Shown here piece by piece: positions 52,839 to 62,453 of a stretch of 64,000 nucleotides of DNA (positions are counted from its first letter, which is position 1; each line of letters starts with the position of its first letter). Source of the stretch: Pelagicoccus enzymogenes (GTDB lineage: Bacteria; Verrucomicrobiota; Verrucomicrobiia; Opitutales; Opitutaceae). The DNA is taken from NCBI RefSeq assembly GCF_014803405.1, contig NZ_JACYFG010000006.1, positions 255,501 through 319,500 of the forward strand, written 5' to 3'. The notes below the pieces were generated by a model. It ran no database searches. It was not told the origin of the DNA and saw nothing but the letters and a program-made list of their open reading frames with translations. The position numbers and the translations under genes were made by a program.

Positions 52839-55799
52839 CTAAAATGTGCCTTTGACTCCGAGCTTCCAAATGGTACCGGTTTTAAGGATACGCACAAAAT
52901 TAGATTCGTGCCCGCGGTAGGTGTATTGCGAATCTTCGTTGGTCAAATTGCGGGCATCGAGGAAGAGGCGAAGCTTGTCGGACAACTTGTAGTCTAGGTT
53001 CAAGTCGAAGAACATGCGTTCCTTCTGGAACTCGTCGGGCTGAGCCGAATCGGACCAAACACCAGTTGACTCGTTGTAGGATGAAGAAGTGCCCGTGAGG
53101 ATGGTTCCGATGTAGTTCATATTCAAACGAGCGCTGAAACGATCGATACTAGCGTTCACTCCAGCATTCGCCGTACGCTTCGGGGAACCACGGAAGAATC
53201 GATCGTCCTCGTAGTCGAGCATCGTGTAGTTGCCAAACACTCCAAGTCCCGTCAAAGGTTTCGGCAAGTTCTTGAATTGCTTGGAGAAGTCAATTTCAAG
53301 ACCGCTGAGATCTACATCACGCGTTGCGTTTGTGCGAGTGAGCAGCGTGTATCCAGCGAAAGAGGAGTCTCCACCATATCCATCCGGACCGAGTACCGTT
53401 TCGCCACCTGTAATCTGGCGATCCGACCAAATACGATGAAACGCCGAAACCGACAGCAAGCCCACCGGCTCGAAGTACTTTTCCAAAGTGAAGTAATAGG
53501 TTTTGGCATTCTCCTCGCTTAGGTTCGGGTTATTCGCGCTCATCTCGCGATCAGTTTCATTTATACTGGAGATTCCTGGAACCAAGTTGGCAATGTCAGC
53601 ACGCGTGATCGACTCGTGGTACGAAAAACGACCGACGAGATCGTAAGCAAACTCGTAGTTGGCGTGTAGATACGGCAACAAGACTTCAGTCCAATCGCCT
53701 TCTGCGGTAACGGGGCGACCGTTCACCGAATCCCACCCGGTGCCCTGAGGCTTGGAGCGTTCGTATCTTAAACCGGGAGCAATGTCTAACTTCCCGATCT
53801 TGATCTGGTCGGTCACGTAGGCCGACATGATCTCCTCTTCGAAGTACCAATTGTTGCGGCGACGCTGATCACCGTTGCGATCTGTGTTCTCTACAAACTC
53901 GCCGGGATTCTCGAGATAATAATCCCAAATTTTCCACGGGCTGTACGGCCGAATTCCGTTGAGGTTGCTCCCGCTGTCGTAGTCCATCACGAAATTGCTG
54001 TCCACGAAGTCGCCGGGATTTGGATCGTCATCAGTCCCCAGTACTCCATCCGGTCCCGTAAACGTAGTCCACATCGAACCATAACGGTGCACTTCCAGGT
54101 CTCGAGTGTTGAACATAACACCAAACTTCAGGAGGTGAGTCTGGTCCTTCTGCTTCAGGTCTCGGGTGAAGTCCACACGAAGCGTCGTTTGCTCGTCTCG
54201 AGAATTTCTCTCGTACCACTTCATCGCATTATCCACAAAGCTGTAATTGCTCGGGTTTCTCCAATCAGGCCCGGACAGCTGGGTGAACTGCAAATCCGTA
54301 GATCCTTCAGATGGGCGTGTCCAATTCCAGGATACATCACTGATATCAGCCCGATAATCGGCGAAGTGGTTATTTTCCAGGTTCTCGTACCAATTTCGAG
54401 CGACACCACGGTTTAAACGAGTGGAAATAGTCAAGTCACCCATTTGATAATCGCTTCCCATCGTGTAGATAGTAGTATCTCCGAGCTTCTCCATGAACTG
54501 GTTAGATTCATTGGACACCGTACCGCTCGCCACGGTCTGGTTGGTCTTAGAAACTTCCTTAGTCAGGTCCAAGCTACTTGGACGCAGGCTCATGGTTCTA
54601 TTGTAGAACTTTGCTTTGTAGGTACTATGGTCCACACGAGCAAAGAGCTTGAGATTGTCATTCGCCAAGAAATCCACCCGAGCGAAGTAGTTTTCGCGGG
54701 TAGTCGGCTTGGGGCCATCCTGAAACCACATCCACCAGTAAGTCGGCACTTCCGTGTCGTTGTTGTCAGGATTATCATCGTAGCCGTTGTGCCACAGCCA
54801 TGTGTGCTTCTGAGCTGCGATCGTCTCGTGGTGCGACAAGCCAAAGATAACGCCTACCTTCCCTTCATTGAAGACATTCGAGTACTTGAAGGTATAATTC
54901 GGATACAGTTTTCTGCCTTCCTGGTCATCCCACCCGGGTGACTTGTGAAGTCCCGCATAGTAAGAATTCGTCGCCAAACCGAAAGAATAGTCGATGTTCT
55001 GACCATCGTGATCGAGGGCGCTTTCCGTCACCAAGTCCACGGTTCCGGACAAGGCCGAAGGTTGGTCCGGAGTTGGGGTTTTCGTCAATTGGACTAGTTC
55101 GACGCTGTCCATAGACAACTGCTCGAACTCAAAAGTTCTCCCCGTACCGATGTTGGAAGACCCTGCGCTAGGAACGAAGAGCCCTTCCAGCAGCACGTTA
55201 CCGTACTGAGGTGCCAATCCGCTGATACGCACTGAACGGGCATCCGCTTCTACGTAATCTAGAGATACGCCAGGCATCAGCTTAAGAAATTCGCCCGCGT
55301 TTCCTTCTGAAACGTTTCCAAGCGAGTCAGCAGCAACGACCTTTACAGGATTTATGGCGACCTTCTGCTCATTAACCGCGCGCGAAGCTGCGTTATAAGA
55401 CTCAGCCTGAACTTCAAAGGCACCCAAGGTATATACATTACCTTCGTCCATGAAGGAGCTACGTAGCTTGATCGTAGGGCGAACAGTCCCGTCTTCCGGT
55501 ACGGTAACGGTCTGTTCGATAGTGTCGTAACCACTAAAACTCACGCGTAAGGTCACTTCGCCCGCGGATACATCCGGAAAATAAAAGCTCCCCCCTTGTT
55601 CGGTCAGCACGCGGTTGCTAGATCCGGCTATCGTTACCTGGGCGTTTCGCAGGTTATTGCCTAAATCAGAGTCAACGACTCGCCCTCGAATCTCGCCTGC
55701 CCAGGATTGCGTGGCAACGCTCAGCGCTAAAACGGGAAGAGCTAGGCCCAAGAGCCCCCTCCCCAATGAGTTGCATCGTATCTTATTTGTTTTTTTCAT
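52839..55799 (-). CDS. TonB-dependent outer-membrane receptor, Opitutae-type
   Basis: The protein is 986 residues from the ATG at 55799, which begins a basic leader and hydrophobic signal (LGRGLLGLALPVLALSVATQ, then SWA). A carboxypeptidase-D-like domain (about 33-110) is followed by the lead-in TLGAFEVQAESYN, a plug (MPGVSLDYVEADARSVRISG) and a barrel ending in WKLGVKGTF with terminal Phe. The plug contains LLEGLFVPSAGSSNIG. No partner transporter or SusD is adjacent. A TATAAT-type element is noted in the long upstream gap. Its substrate is unknown; receptors like this in Opitutae import siderophores or large sugars. Confidence 0.92.
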   Translation of the reverse strand: MKKTNKIRCNSLGRGLLGLALPVLALSVATQSWAGEIRGRVVDSDLGNNLRNAQVTIAGSSNRVLTEQGGSFYFPDVSAGEVTLRVSFSGYDTIEQTVTVPEDGTVRPTIKLRSSFMDEGNVYTLGAFEVQAESYNAASRAVNEQKVAINPVKVVAADSLGNVSEGNAGEFLKLMPGVSLDYVEADARSVRISGLAPQYGNVLLEGLFVPSAGSSNIGTGRTFEFEQLSMDSVELVQLTKTPTPDQPSALSGTVDLVTESALDHDGQNIDYSFGLATNSYYAGLHKSPGWDDQEGRKLYPNYTFKYSNVFNEGKVGVIFGLSHHETIAAQKHTWLWHNGYDDNPDNNDTEVPTYWWMWFQDGPKPTTRENYFARVDFLANDNLKLFARVDHSTYKAKFYNRTMSLRPSSLDLTKEVSKTNQTVASGTVSNESNQFMEKLGDTTIYTMGSDYQMGDLTISTRLNRGVARNWYENLENNHFADYRADISDVSWNWTRPSEGSTDLQFTQLSGPDWRNPSNYSFVDNAMKWYERNSRDEQTTLRVDFTRDLKQKDQTHLLKFGVMFNTRDLEVHRYGSMWTTFTGPDGVLGTDDDPNPGDFVDSNFVMDYDSGSNLNGIRPYSPWKIWDYYLENPGEFVENTDRNGDQRRRNNWYFEEEIMSAYVTDQIKIGKLDIAPGLRYERSKPQGTGWDSVNGRPVTAEGDWTEVLLPYLHANYEFAYDLVGRFSYHESITRADIANLVPGISSINETDREMSANNPNLSEENAKTYYFTLEKYFEPVGLLSVSAFHRIWSDRQITGGETVLGPDGYGGDSSFAGYTLLTRTNATRDVDLSGLEIDFSKQFKNLPKPLTGLGVFGNYTMLDYEDDRFFRGSPKRTANAGVNASIDRFSARLNMNYIGTILTGTSSSYNESTGVWSDSAQPDEFQKERMFFDLNLDYKLSDKLRLFLDARNLTNEDSQYTYRGHESNFVRILKTGTIWKLGVKGTF

Positions 55800-56346
55800 A
55801 TTTAGCTTTGGAGTTTTGACAAAAAGTCTTCCTGCATTCGTTTTACGGATACATTCCATATTGACCTGAAACGCCGCTTCCCAATCGCAGGCACGCAAGC
55901 TCCGCCAAACGGCTCTCAAGCCGTTCAAATAATGGAGCACGAAGGCCTCATAAAGACCCTCTCAGCATATGGGTTTCTCAGAAACGAACCGCTGGCAAAC
56001 AAGGCTCAGCCGGACCGTCTTCGATAAAGTGTCGTCTCAATCATTGTGGGGTAATTCAGAAGCATTATATAATTCTCCCATGCAAGAAACGGGAAACAGG
56101 TGCATTCAACGCCAAGACACCTATCACCATATTTCTGTCTAAAAGAATTTCGTTCTTTTTCTAAAAGACTGCCCAATGAAACATACTAGCCCCTACTGCA
56201 TTGGGTTACAGTTGGCTGCAGACCGCAGTGCAATTCCGTTTCACAGCACGACAAGGTCTGGCCCTCGGTCCAGACCCACAAAAAATCGATTTATTGGACA
56301 GGATCTGAGAGGATCCTGAAGCGATTCACTCGTACGAGCAGCAGCA
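55800..56346. other. Long leader/intergenic region before the TonB receptor (547 bp)
   Basis: No gene is visible. A perfect TATAAT lies on the minus strand at 56069-56064, 265 bases before the receptor start, but no good -35 was found. Hairpins CAGGATC/GATCCTG (56299-56318) and GGTCTGG/CCAGACC near 56252 may terminate the upstream FecA-type gene. Confidence 0.4.
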
Positions 56347-59300
56347 CTAAAAAGAAAGAGTAGTCGTAAAGTAGAACTGTCGTGGATCGATGATGCGGAA
56401 TGCAGACTCTTCACCATCAGGATTAACAGCAATCGCCTCCAAGCCTCCGCTTTCAAAAGCGTCTCGAATGTTAAGCTGAAACTTGAGCTCTAACTTGTCC
56501 TTAAATGCCGGCATCGTGTAGCTGGCCCAAAAATCGACGTGAAAGTCTTCACTGTTGTACACTGGCTTGTCCGCATCCAGCTTGCGTACAATCCCATCTT
56601 CATCAGGTAAACCAGCGAGATAGCCGATGATCGCTGAATCCTCCCACCGTACACTGCCCCCTATTCCGAGGCCCTTCAGGGCGCCGTCCGTAATGAGATA
56701 ATTTGAGATAGCATTCCAACGCCACTCCCGCTGCCCTGAGGTTTTCTTTCCCGACAAGGTTTGCTGCAGCCCCATGTTCGCATCGATATTTATTTCGAAC
56801 CACTTTTCAGGTGTATTCAAAGTTCCATGCAAAACGTTGCGCTTGGCTCCAATGTCGAAAGGGGCCTTATCGTTGTCGTAGTCCCAAAAACGCTGAAACC
56901 CTTCCGGCAAAGCCTCTGAATACGCCGCTTGCCAGACGGGAAGACGCACCGCTTTCCACGCCGTGTACTCAGGGGCAATCTCACTAAAAACAGTCTTTTG
57001 TTGGGCTAGGTTAAATTTGAAGTTCCAGTTCCTCGACGGATTGAAGACCATCTGAAATTCGATTCCTTCCCCCTTTAAGGTACTGGTTCCGAGGACTGAA
57101 TTATTGTAGGTGGCGAAGTTCTCCGGAAATTGCGTAATTTCCGCGACTCGGGCTTCGGCTGCTGCCCCTGTCAAGCCTTCGGCGCTTGCAGCATATCTGG
57201 CCCAATCACCAAAGAAATCCTCATCGAAGTAACCCATCCGCCAAATAGAAGTTCCGGTGCCACCCACCCGAGAATTCAACTGAGCTACATCGAAGAAATT
57301 CAATTTCGCATAAAGTTTCCCGTCAAACAGATGAAGGCCCATCCCCCAATCTCTACCTTCGCCGGTGGGCAATGGCAACGGCTCACCTGTTCCAATATCA
57401 TAGACGACTCCTGCTGGCGTGAAATTGTCAGATTCGTTGTAGTGGAAATTCAACCACTCCATCGGCTTCAGGACAATGCCAGCAGTGCTGGTCATTCCTG
57501 AAACCCGTTGCCAATCCTCAAACTCTTTCGCTACGTCCGATGGATCAGCGATGCCCGTCTCCGGATCGATCTCCGGATTGAGACCTTGACGCCCCAGGTT
57601 ACGATCCTCCCGCAAGCCAAGAGTCGTCACGACCTTCTCCTTTAAGAAGCTGCTCTGCAGCACAAAGGCTAGCGAATCCGTCTCCTGTTGCTCGCCTGAA
57701 GAAACGATATGCAGCGTACGCCCCAGGTCGACCGTTTCTTCCTCCCAGGCAAACGAATCCAAACTCGCATCAGACGCTACCACGCTCGTTGGATACCCCA
57801 CGGACATTGTCACCGATTCCGCTCCGTTGAAGACATACCCGGGATCGTTAACCACGAGGCCATCTTGGCCGCCGAGATAAATCCTTTTGTATACCGCCCC
57901 GCCAACACCGCCAATCCGCCGCCTTTGGTTCACCCAAGCATTATCGGAAAGCACAACCTGCCTCCACCGATAAAACGCGCTGTCATATTCTCGCGAACTC
58001 ACCAAGGCCATCGCCCGATGCCTTCCGAGCGACCGCATCCAGCCATCGCTATTATCGAAATCCAGTTCATAGGCTAGAGTCGCGCGAAAACTGGAATTGT
58101 TCTCAAACTGATCAAAATCGTCTGGCTCCCTGATCTCAATAAAAGGGCGTCCAAAATACGGATTGGGACTGCCATCTAGCAGATGCGTATTCGGATCGAT
58201 CTCGATGGTAGCCCCAGTCTGCTGGCCAATGAAGTAACTGTTTTCCGCCTCGTAACTCTCATCTATGTATCCTATATTAAGATACAGGTTCGAGAGAATT
58301 CTCTGATCCCACTCAAACGTTTCGATTTTGGCGGCGGAGCTCCCAACGTTACTGGACAAGATATTCAGATGTTCCCAGTCGTACGAATCGGAGTCGGAGA
58401 CCCCTGGGTAAATAAAAAGCGGATCCAGATTCTCGCCGTTAGTCTTCATCATGCGATAAACGGTTCCGCCCGCAACAAGCCCCGGAGCATTGCCCAAACT
58501 CCTCTGGGTCCCACCGAGAAACTCGCCCTGATCGAAATGAAACACCGGTCCAAACGCTCGGGCGGCCAAGCCAGAAGGCAGGTCGCTGTCGGAATCTACG
58601 GGACCAAAGACCTGGCCATTTAAGGCATACCTTCTAGTCGATGGATTCCATGTAGGGCTCCCAGCAGCTTTCCAGGGGGTGATCAGATCTCGAGGAGTCA
58701 CATTGTTGGGGCGACGATTTTTGTTTTCGTAGTTTTCAAAGGTCCCTCTAAACGTTGTGTTATCCGAAGGCTTGTAGGTGAGAGCCAAATACTGCCGCTT
58801 GGTTTCATCATAGGAGGGTTTTCGGCGGAACCCCTTCTCCTCTCTTAGCACCGAGACGTTCACCGCAAGCACATCTTCAACCAATGTTCTATTGAAGCTT
58901 CCACTCGCGCGAAAATCGTCCCAACTGCCCCACCGTACCTTAACCTCTCCGGACTCTGCTCCAACCACCGCCTTTTCCAAACTTTGGTTTACGATTCCCG
59001 CGGCGCTTCCAAGTCCAAACAAGATCGAATTCGGCCCCCTATTGATCTCGACCGAGCGAGTATTATAAGTGTCAAACGGAATACGGGCAATACTCGGGAA
59101 ATAATCCCTCGCCGTATCCGCTGGAGCAATACCGCGAACCCGGTTCACAGTGGAAGGACCATTGGCAACCAATCCATTGCTCCAACCTGCAGGATTGTCG
59201 CGAACGGCTCCATCCTTATCGATTTCGTAGGAAGTGTAGTTGCCCAAGCCTTCAGTGTTAGCCTCGTAAAGAAAGACATCGTTGATGTCGACCGCAGCCG

Positions 59301-59949
59301 TATCTTCCAGTTGTCGGCTCGTGACAACCGTAATGGAAGAAGCAAGGTCTGAAATGTTACTATTCAAACGACTCCCCGCCAAAGTGTTTTCCGCGTAGTA
59401 GCCAATGTCGTTATCGGAACTCGACACCTCGAAAGGAGAAAGTTCGTAGATGTCGGCATCCTCGATACGACTCGCCGACGAGGCAGGAGTCCGCGCATCG
59501 GGGACCGCAATCGCCAACACTCCCCTTAAAAACCGATTGAGCTTCCGCCTGTCCCCCGGTTCTTCATTCTGCGGTTTCGATTCCGTCGCGATACCAGCCC
59601 CTCCAGGTTCGGAAGTAGCTCCGTCGCCGCCCCTCTTTAAGATGCCAAAAGCTCTACCGTCACTGACGGAGACCGCCGTGAGAGGCGTGCCATCCAACAT
59701 TTTCGCAAGGGCTTGAGCGACTTGGAAGCGCCCTCGTATCGGGTTTGTAACCACTTCCGAAGAAGACCCAACAGAAATCAAGATCTCTACATTGGCTTGA
59801 AGGGCCGCAACTTTAAGCGTTTCGCCCGCTGGACCTGCTTCTACATCAAAGAAGAACTCGTTTGAATTAGCCCGCAGAATACAAGTCCACGTAAGCGCAA
59901 GCGTTACGCAGATCAACCAAGCGTTGCGATGGCAACGATAGAAAATCAT
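56347..59949 (-). CDS. FecA-type TonB-dependent receptor with N-terminal signalling (STN) domain
   Basis: The protein is 1200 residues with a signal peptide (about 1-28). An STN/secretin-TonB N domain (about 32-110, FDVEAGPAGETLKVAALQAN and GRFQVAQALAKMLDGTPLTA) is followed by a disordered Gly/Ser/Glu linker. The lead-in IYELSPFEVSSSDNDIGYYA then precedes the plug (ITVVTSRQLEDTAAVDINDV) and the barrel ending in FYFTTTLSF. Receptors of this kind bind an outside ligand and pass a signal through the STN domain to a FecR protein. The gene follows the fecR-like and sigma genes, the classic order. The ligand could be a siderophore or a glycan and is not determinable here. Confidence 0.93.
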   Translation of the reverse strand: MIFYRCHRNAWLICVTLALTWTCILRANSNEFFFDVEAGPAGETLKVAALQANVEILISVGSSSEVVTNPIRGRFQVAQALAKMLDGTPLTAVSVSDGRAFGILKRGGDGATSEPGGAGIATESKPQNEEPGDRRKLNRFLRGVLAIAVPDARTPASSASRIEDADIYELSPFEVSSSDNDIGYYAENTLAGSRLNSNISDLASSITVVTSRQLEDTAAVDINDVFLYEANTEGLGNYTSYEIDKDGAVRDNPAGWSNGLVANGPSTVNRVRGIAPADTARDYFPSIARIPFDTYNTRSVEINRGPNSILFGLGSAAGIVNQSLEKAVVGAESGEVKVRWGSWDDFRASGSFNRTLVEDVLAVNVSVLREEKGFRRKPSYDETKRQYLALTYKPSDNTTFRGTFENYENKNRRPNNVTPRDLITPWKAAGSPTWNPSTRRYALNGQVFGPVDSDSDLPSGLAARAFGPVFHFDQGEFLGGTQRSLGNAPGLVAGGTVYRMMKTNGENLDPLFIYPGVSDSDSYDWEHLNILSSNVGSSAAKIETFEWDQRILSNLYLNIGYIDESYEAENSYFIGQQTGATIEIDPNTHLLDGSPNPYFGRPFIEIREPDDFDQFENNSSFRATLAYELDFDNSDGWMRSLGRHRAMALVSSREYDSAFYRWRQVVLSDNAWVNQRRRIGGVGGAVYKRIYLGGQDGLVVNDPGYVFNGAESVTMSVGYPTSVVASDASLDSFAWEEETVDLGRTLHIVSSGEQQETDSLAFVLQSSFLKEKVVTTLGLREDRNLGRQGLNPEIDPETGIADPSDVAKEFEDWQRVSGMTSTAGIVLKPMEWLNFHYNESDNFTPAGVVYDIGTGEPLPLPTGEGRDWGMGLHLFDGKLYAKLNFFDVAQLNSRVGGTGTSIWRMGYFDEDFFGDWARYAASAEGLTGAAAEARVAEITQFPENFATYNNSVLGTSTLKGEGIEFQMVFNPSRNWNFKFNLAQQKTVFSEIAPEYTAWKAVRLPVWQAAYSEALPEGFQRFWDYDNDKAPFDIGAKRNVLHGTLNTPEKWFEINIDANMGLQQTLSGKKTSGQREWRWNAISNYLITDGALKGLGIGGSVRWEDSAIIGYLAGLPDEDGIVRKLDADKPVYNSEDFHVDFWASYTMPAFKDKLELKFQLNIRDAFESGGLEAIAVNPDGEESAFRIIDPRQFYFTTTLSF

Positions 59950-60070
59950 GCAGACAAAAACGAGGTAATTGGGACGAAGGCATACTAGTCAGTATTTACA
60001 CCTTCTTAGACACACGATGCAGTTATATTAACTAAAAATAAAGTTAGAGACAGGCAATATATCGCTCCTT

Positions 60071-61126
60071 TCACTTTTCTTTATGGAGAATGATCTTCGA
60101 ACCATCCACACGCTCCACTCGTACGTTATTAGTCAAAGCAAGGAGCTCCACAAACTCACCCAGGCGGTTCGGGCGAAACGCAGCGGTTATGGGCAAAGCG
60201 TTAAGTTCCGCGTCGGCGATGACCAGCTGCGTGTGATTGCGACGATTGAATTCGAGGATCACTTCAGAAAGCGGTGCATTCGTGAAGTCTAAGGTTTCGT
60301 TTTTCCAAGCCAAACGACTTTCGATCACCTCGGGAGTCACTAACTCGACCACGGGGAGCGCCAAAGCAGCGTTGAGGTTTACCACGGTTCGTTGTCCTGC
60401 GATCAACTTCTGCACGAGCGGCTCCAACTCTTCGACGACACTGTCGCGCGTGGTCGCGATGGAAGGATTCATGAGGACCTTTCCTTCAGTCACCAAAACC
60501 TCTACCTCGTCGGGATTCAAAGACACATTGAACGCAGTGCCAACCGCCTGAACCACGGTGCCTCGAGCCCGAACGACAAAAGGCCTATCGGGATCTTTGG
60601 ATACCGTGAAATAGGCTTCGCCAGAGAGAAGGTCGATCAAGCGCTTGTCCTGAGAAAAACGAACCGAAACCTGCGCCCCTCGGTTGAGCTCCACCACCGA
60701 GCCATCTTGCAAGACATGGTGCTCGTAGAAACGCGCCGACTCGCCCGAGGCAAGCAAAGTGACAGACGCCCCCTCCTCTTTCCCCAGAAGTATCCACAGC
60801 GCCAATCCCAAGACCAACAAAGCAGCCAAGCTAGAGTAGCGTTTCACCCACCCAATCCATGAGTGGCCGGCGGAAACAGCCAGCAAGTCGGGGTTGGGCT
60901 CCACACTGTGCTCAGGCCTCCACTCCGCGAGTAGATCCATAGAACGCCAGACCCGTTCCCGCGTCGCGTAAGACTCGGAGTGCTCAGGATCTTTGGCCAA
61001 CCAATCGAAAAAAGCATCCTGCTCCTCCGCGGTAAGACCTCGATCATGCCTTGCCAGCCAATCAGAAGCTTCTCTGCTTATACGCTCTTCCCGCGAAGAA
61101 TCACTTGGTTCCATATGCTCGCTCAT
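60071..61126 (-). CDS. FecR-family anti-sigma / sigma-regulating membrane protein
   Basis: The 351-residue protein has a cytoplasmic N-terminal domain with EASDWLARHDRGLTAEEQDA and FFDWLAKDPEHSESY (about 19-55). A single membrane helix spans about 97-115 (YSSLAALLVLGLALWILLGK). A periplasmic FecR domain (about 130-225, VELNRGAQVSVRFS and GEAYFTVSKDPDRPFVVRA) precedes a C-terminal STN-like DUF4974 domain (about 275-345, LDFTNAPLSEVILEFNRRN and LELLALTNNVRVER). It would hold the ECF sigma factor inactive until the receptor signals. The start codon overlaps the sigma stop (ATGA). Confidence 0.94.
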   Translation of the reverse strand: MSEHMEPSDSSREERISREASDWLARHDRGLTAEEQDAFFDWLAKDPEHSESYATRERVWRSMDLLAEWRPEHSVEPNPDLLAVSAGHSWIGWVKRYSSLAALLVLGLALWILLGKEEGASVTLLASGESARFYEHHVLQDGSVVELNRGAQVSVRFSQDKRLIDLLSGEAYFTVSKDPDRPFVVRARGTVVQAVGTAFNVSLNPDEVEVLVTEGKVLMNPSIATTRDSVVEELEPLVQKLIAGQRTVVNLNAALALPVVELVTPEVIESRLAWKNETLDFTNAPLSEVILEFNRRNHTQLVIADAELNALPITAAFRPNRLGEFVELLALTNNVRVERVDGSKIILHKEK

Positions 61127-61659
61127 GACTCACCGGTCTCACAAAATCGTCCCACAAACTCAGCGCACTTGTTAACGCCAATTGATATCTGGGCGTTCAC
61201 CGTACTAGAGGAAATATTCAGCTTTTTGGCAATTTCCCGCTGCGGCATCCCATAGACCTTGCGCAGAGTAAATATCTGGCGGCACCGGTCTGGCAGGGAT
61301 TGGATCGCCTTGGTTAAAATTTCCAGCTCCTGATTCCGAGCCACCGTCTCGTGGACCCCCTCGCTTTCGTCCAAATAGTCCACGTCATCGGAAACGAACT
61401 CGAGATTCTCTCCACGAACCTTGGCATGGCGCACTGCGTTGAGCGCCAGGTTCCGGGCCGTGGCAAAAAGAAAAGCTTTCGGCGCATGCACTGGCTTCTC
61501 GGAATGCGCTCGCATAACCTTGAGGTAAGACTCCTGGACCACGTCGTCCACGTCGATGCCAGAGGAGAACCTGCTCTTCAGCCAAGCTCGCAACATGCCT
61601 TCGTGCGGCAGCAAGCGTTCTTTGAACCAACGACTCTCGTCTTTTTCGTCTCGGGGCAT
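61123..61659 (-). CDS. ECF-type sigma-70 factor (FecI-like)
   Basis: The 178-residue factor starts at the ATG at 61659; a TTG one codon earlier is unlikely. Region 2 is WLKSRFSSGIDVDDVVQESY and KVMRAHSE. Region 4 is LPDRCRQIFTLRKVYGMPQR, then EIAKKLNISSSTVNAQISIG, a helix-turn-helix binding the -35 element. It directs RNA polymerase to genes controlled by the adjacent FecR, probably including the downstream receptor. The stop overlaps the fecR-like start by four bases. No obvious target promoter consensus could be assigned. Confidence 0.94.
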   Translation of the reverse strand: MPRDEKDESRWFKERLLPHEGMLRAWLKSRFSSGIDVDDVVQESYLKVMRAHSEKPVHAPKAFLFATARNLALNAVRHAKVRGENLEFVSDDVDYLDESEGVHETVARNQELEILTKAIQSLPDRCRQIFTLRKVYGMPQREIAKKLNISSSTVNAQISIGVNKCAEFVGRFCETGES

Positions 61660-61981
61660 CAAGGGGTAGCTTTTCGTTTACGGAATTACGAGGCAGAGAC
61701 ACGTGAGCGGAGCTAATTAACTAAGAGAAAAGCCGATTTAGCTTCAAGTCGGTCACCACGCCTCAAGCCACCAGAGTGCCTCTCGCAGCGAACCTCGCCA
61801 AAACCGCATCCATCGGACAGTAAGACGCCGTGACTGAAAGTGCCCCGGAGGCACCGTGTTCCTTGGCCAAGCCGACATGCGGGCAAAGCGAAGCATCAAT
61901 ACCAATCGATGGCAGGGTCGAGCGGGAAACAGGCAAGCTGACCCGCCCAGCAAATCGAAACACCTCCCCGAATCCATCCAC
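61660..61981. other. Intergenic region between sigma gene and tRNA (322 bp)
   Basis: It contains the sigma gene's promoter region. Apparent small open frames overlap the tRNA and have no support. No terminator or known RNA motif was seen. Confidence 0.5.
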
Positions 61982-62053
61982 TAGGGCCACCGGGAATCGA
62001 ACCCAGATCTAAGGTTTAGGAAACCCTTGTTCTATCCGTTGAACTATGACCCC
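61982..62053 (-). tRNA. tRNA-Arg (anticodon CCT)
   Basis: The 72-nt gene folds into a full cloverleaf on the minus strand. The acceptor stem is GGGGTCA/TGGCCCT with two G-T wobbles. The D stem is GTTC/GAAC, the anticodon stem AGGGT/ACCTT with loop TTCCTAA (anticodon CCT), and the T stem CTGGG/CCCGG with loop TTCGATT. The discriminator is A. CCA is not encoded. It reads AGG codons. Confidence 0.95.
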
Positions 62054-62152
62054 AGGAATGCCAGCCGTCAAAATGGCTGGAGAGGCAAATTTCTGCAGGA
62101 AGCCCCTCTCGCTGTAAAGAAATAGCTGCCTAGAAATTCTCGCTTTCCGTTG

Positions 62153-62180
62153 TTGACAAGGGGTACCGAAGGCCTAGTTT
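62153..62180 (+). promoter_or_regulatory. Promoter of rpsR (sigma-70 type)
   Basis: TTGACA at 62153-62158 and TAGTTT at 62175-62180 are spaced by 16 bases. The -10 ends 12 bases before the rpsR ATG, so the mRNA leader would be only about five bases and has no Shine-Dalgarno site. Confidence 0.6.
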
Positions 62181-62192
62181 CCGCCGTTCCTT

Positions 62193-62384
62193 ATGAGCAC
62201 AGAGAAAAAATCACAAAGCCTCACGCCACAAGAGCTGGACCACAACCATGCTCACATCCTTGCACGCTACGTAACAGAAACTGGCAAGATCATCCCAGGC
62301 AAGATGAACCGCATCAACTCGAAGCAGCAGCGTAAGATCACCAAGGCAATCAAGCGCGCTCGCAACTTGCGCTTGATGAAGTAG
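62193..62384 (+). CDS. rpsR: 30S ribosomal protein S18
   Basis: The 63-residue product matches the core of S18: HILARYVTETGKIIPGKMNR, then SKQQRKITKAIKRARNLRLM. S18 binds S6 and 16S rRNA in the small-subunit platform. It is shorter than the usual ~75 residues and lacks the N-terminal zinc-binding Cys residues of some versions. The gene stands alone, away from rpsF, ssb and rplI with which it usually forms an operon, between tRNA-Arg and the Sua5-type gene. Confidence 0.96.
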   Translation: MSTEKKSQSLTPQELDHNHAHILARYVTETGKIIPGKMNRINSKQQRKITKAIKRARNLRLMK

Positions 62385-62453
62385 TCGACGCCTCGAGCGT
62401 TTATACTGCCACACACACGCGGGACCTGGTTGGCCCGCTCGCTCCACACGCAC

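Noticed and set aside
61763-62012. Small open frames overlapping the tRNA
   Set aside because: They run across the tRNA-Arg cloverleaf and have no homology or start signals.
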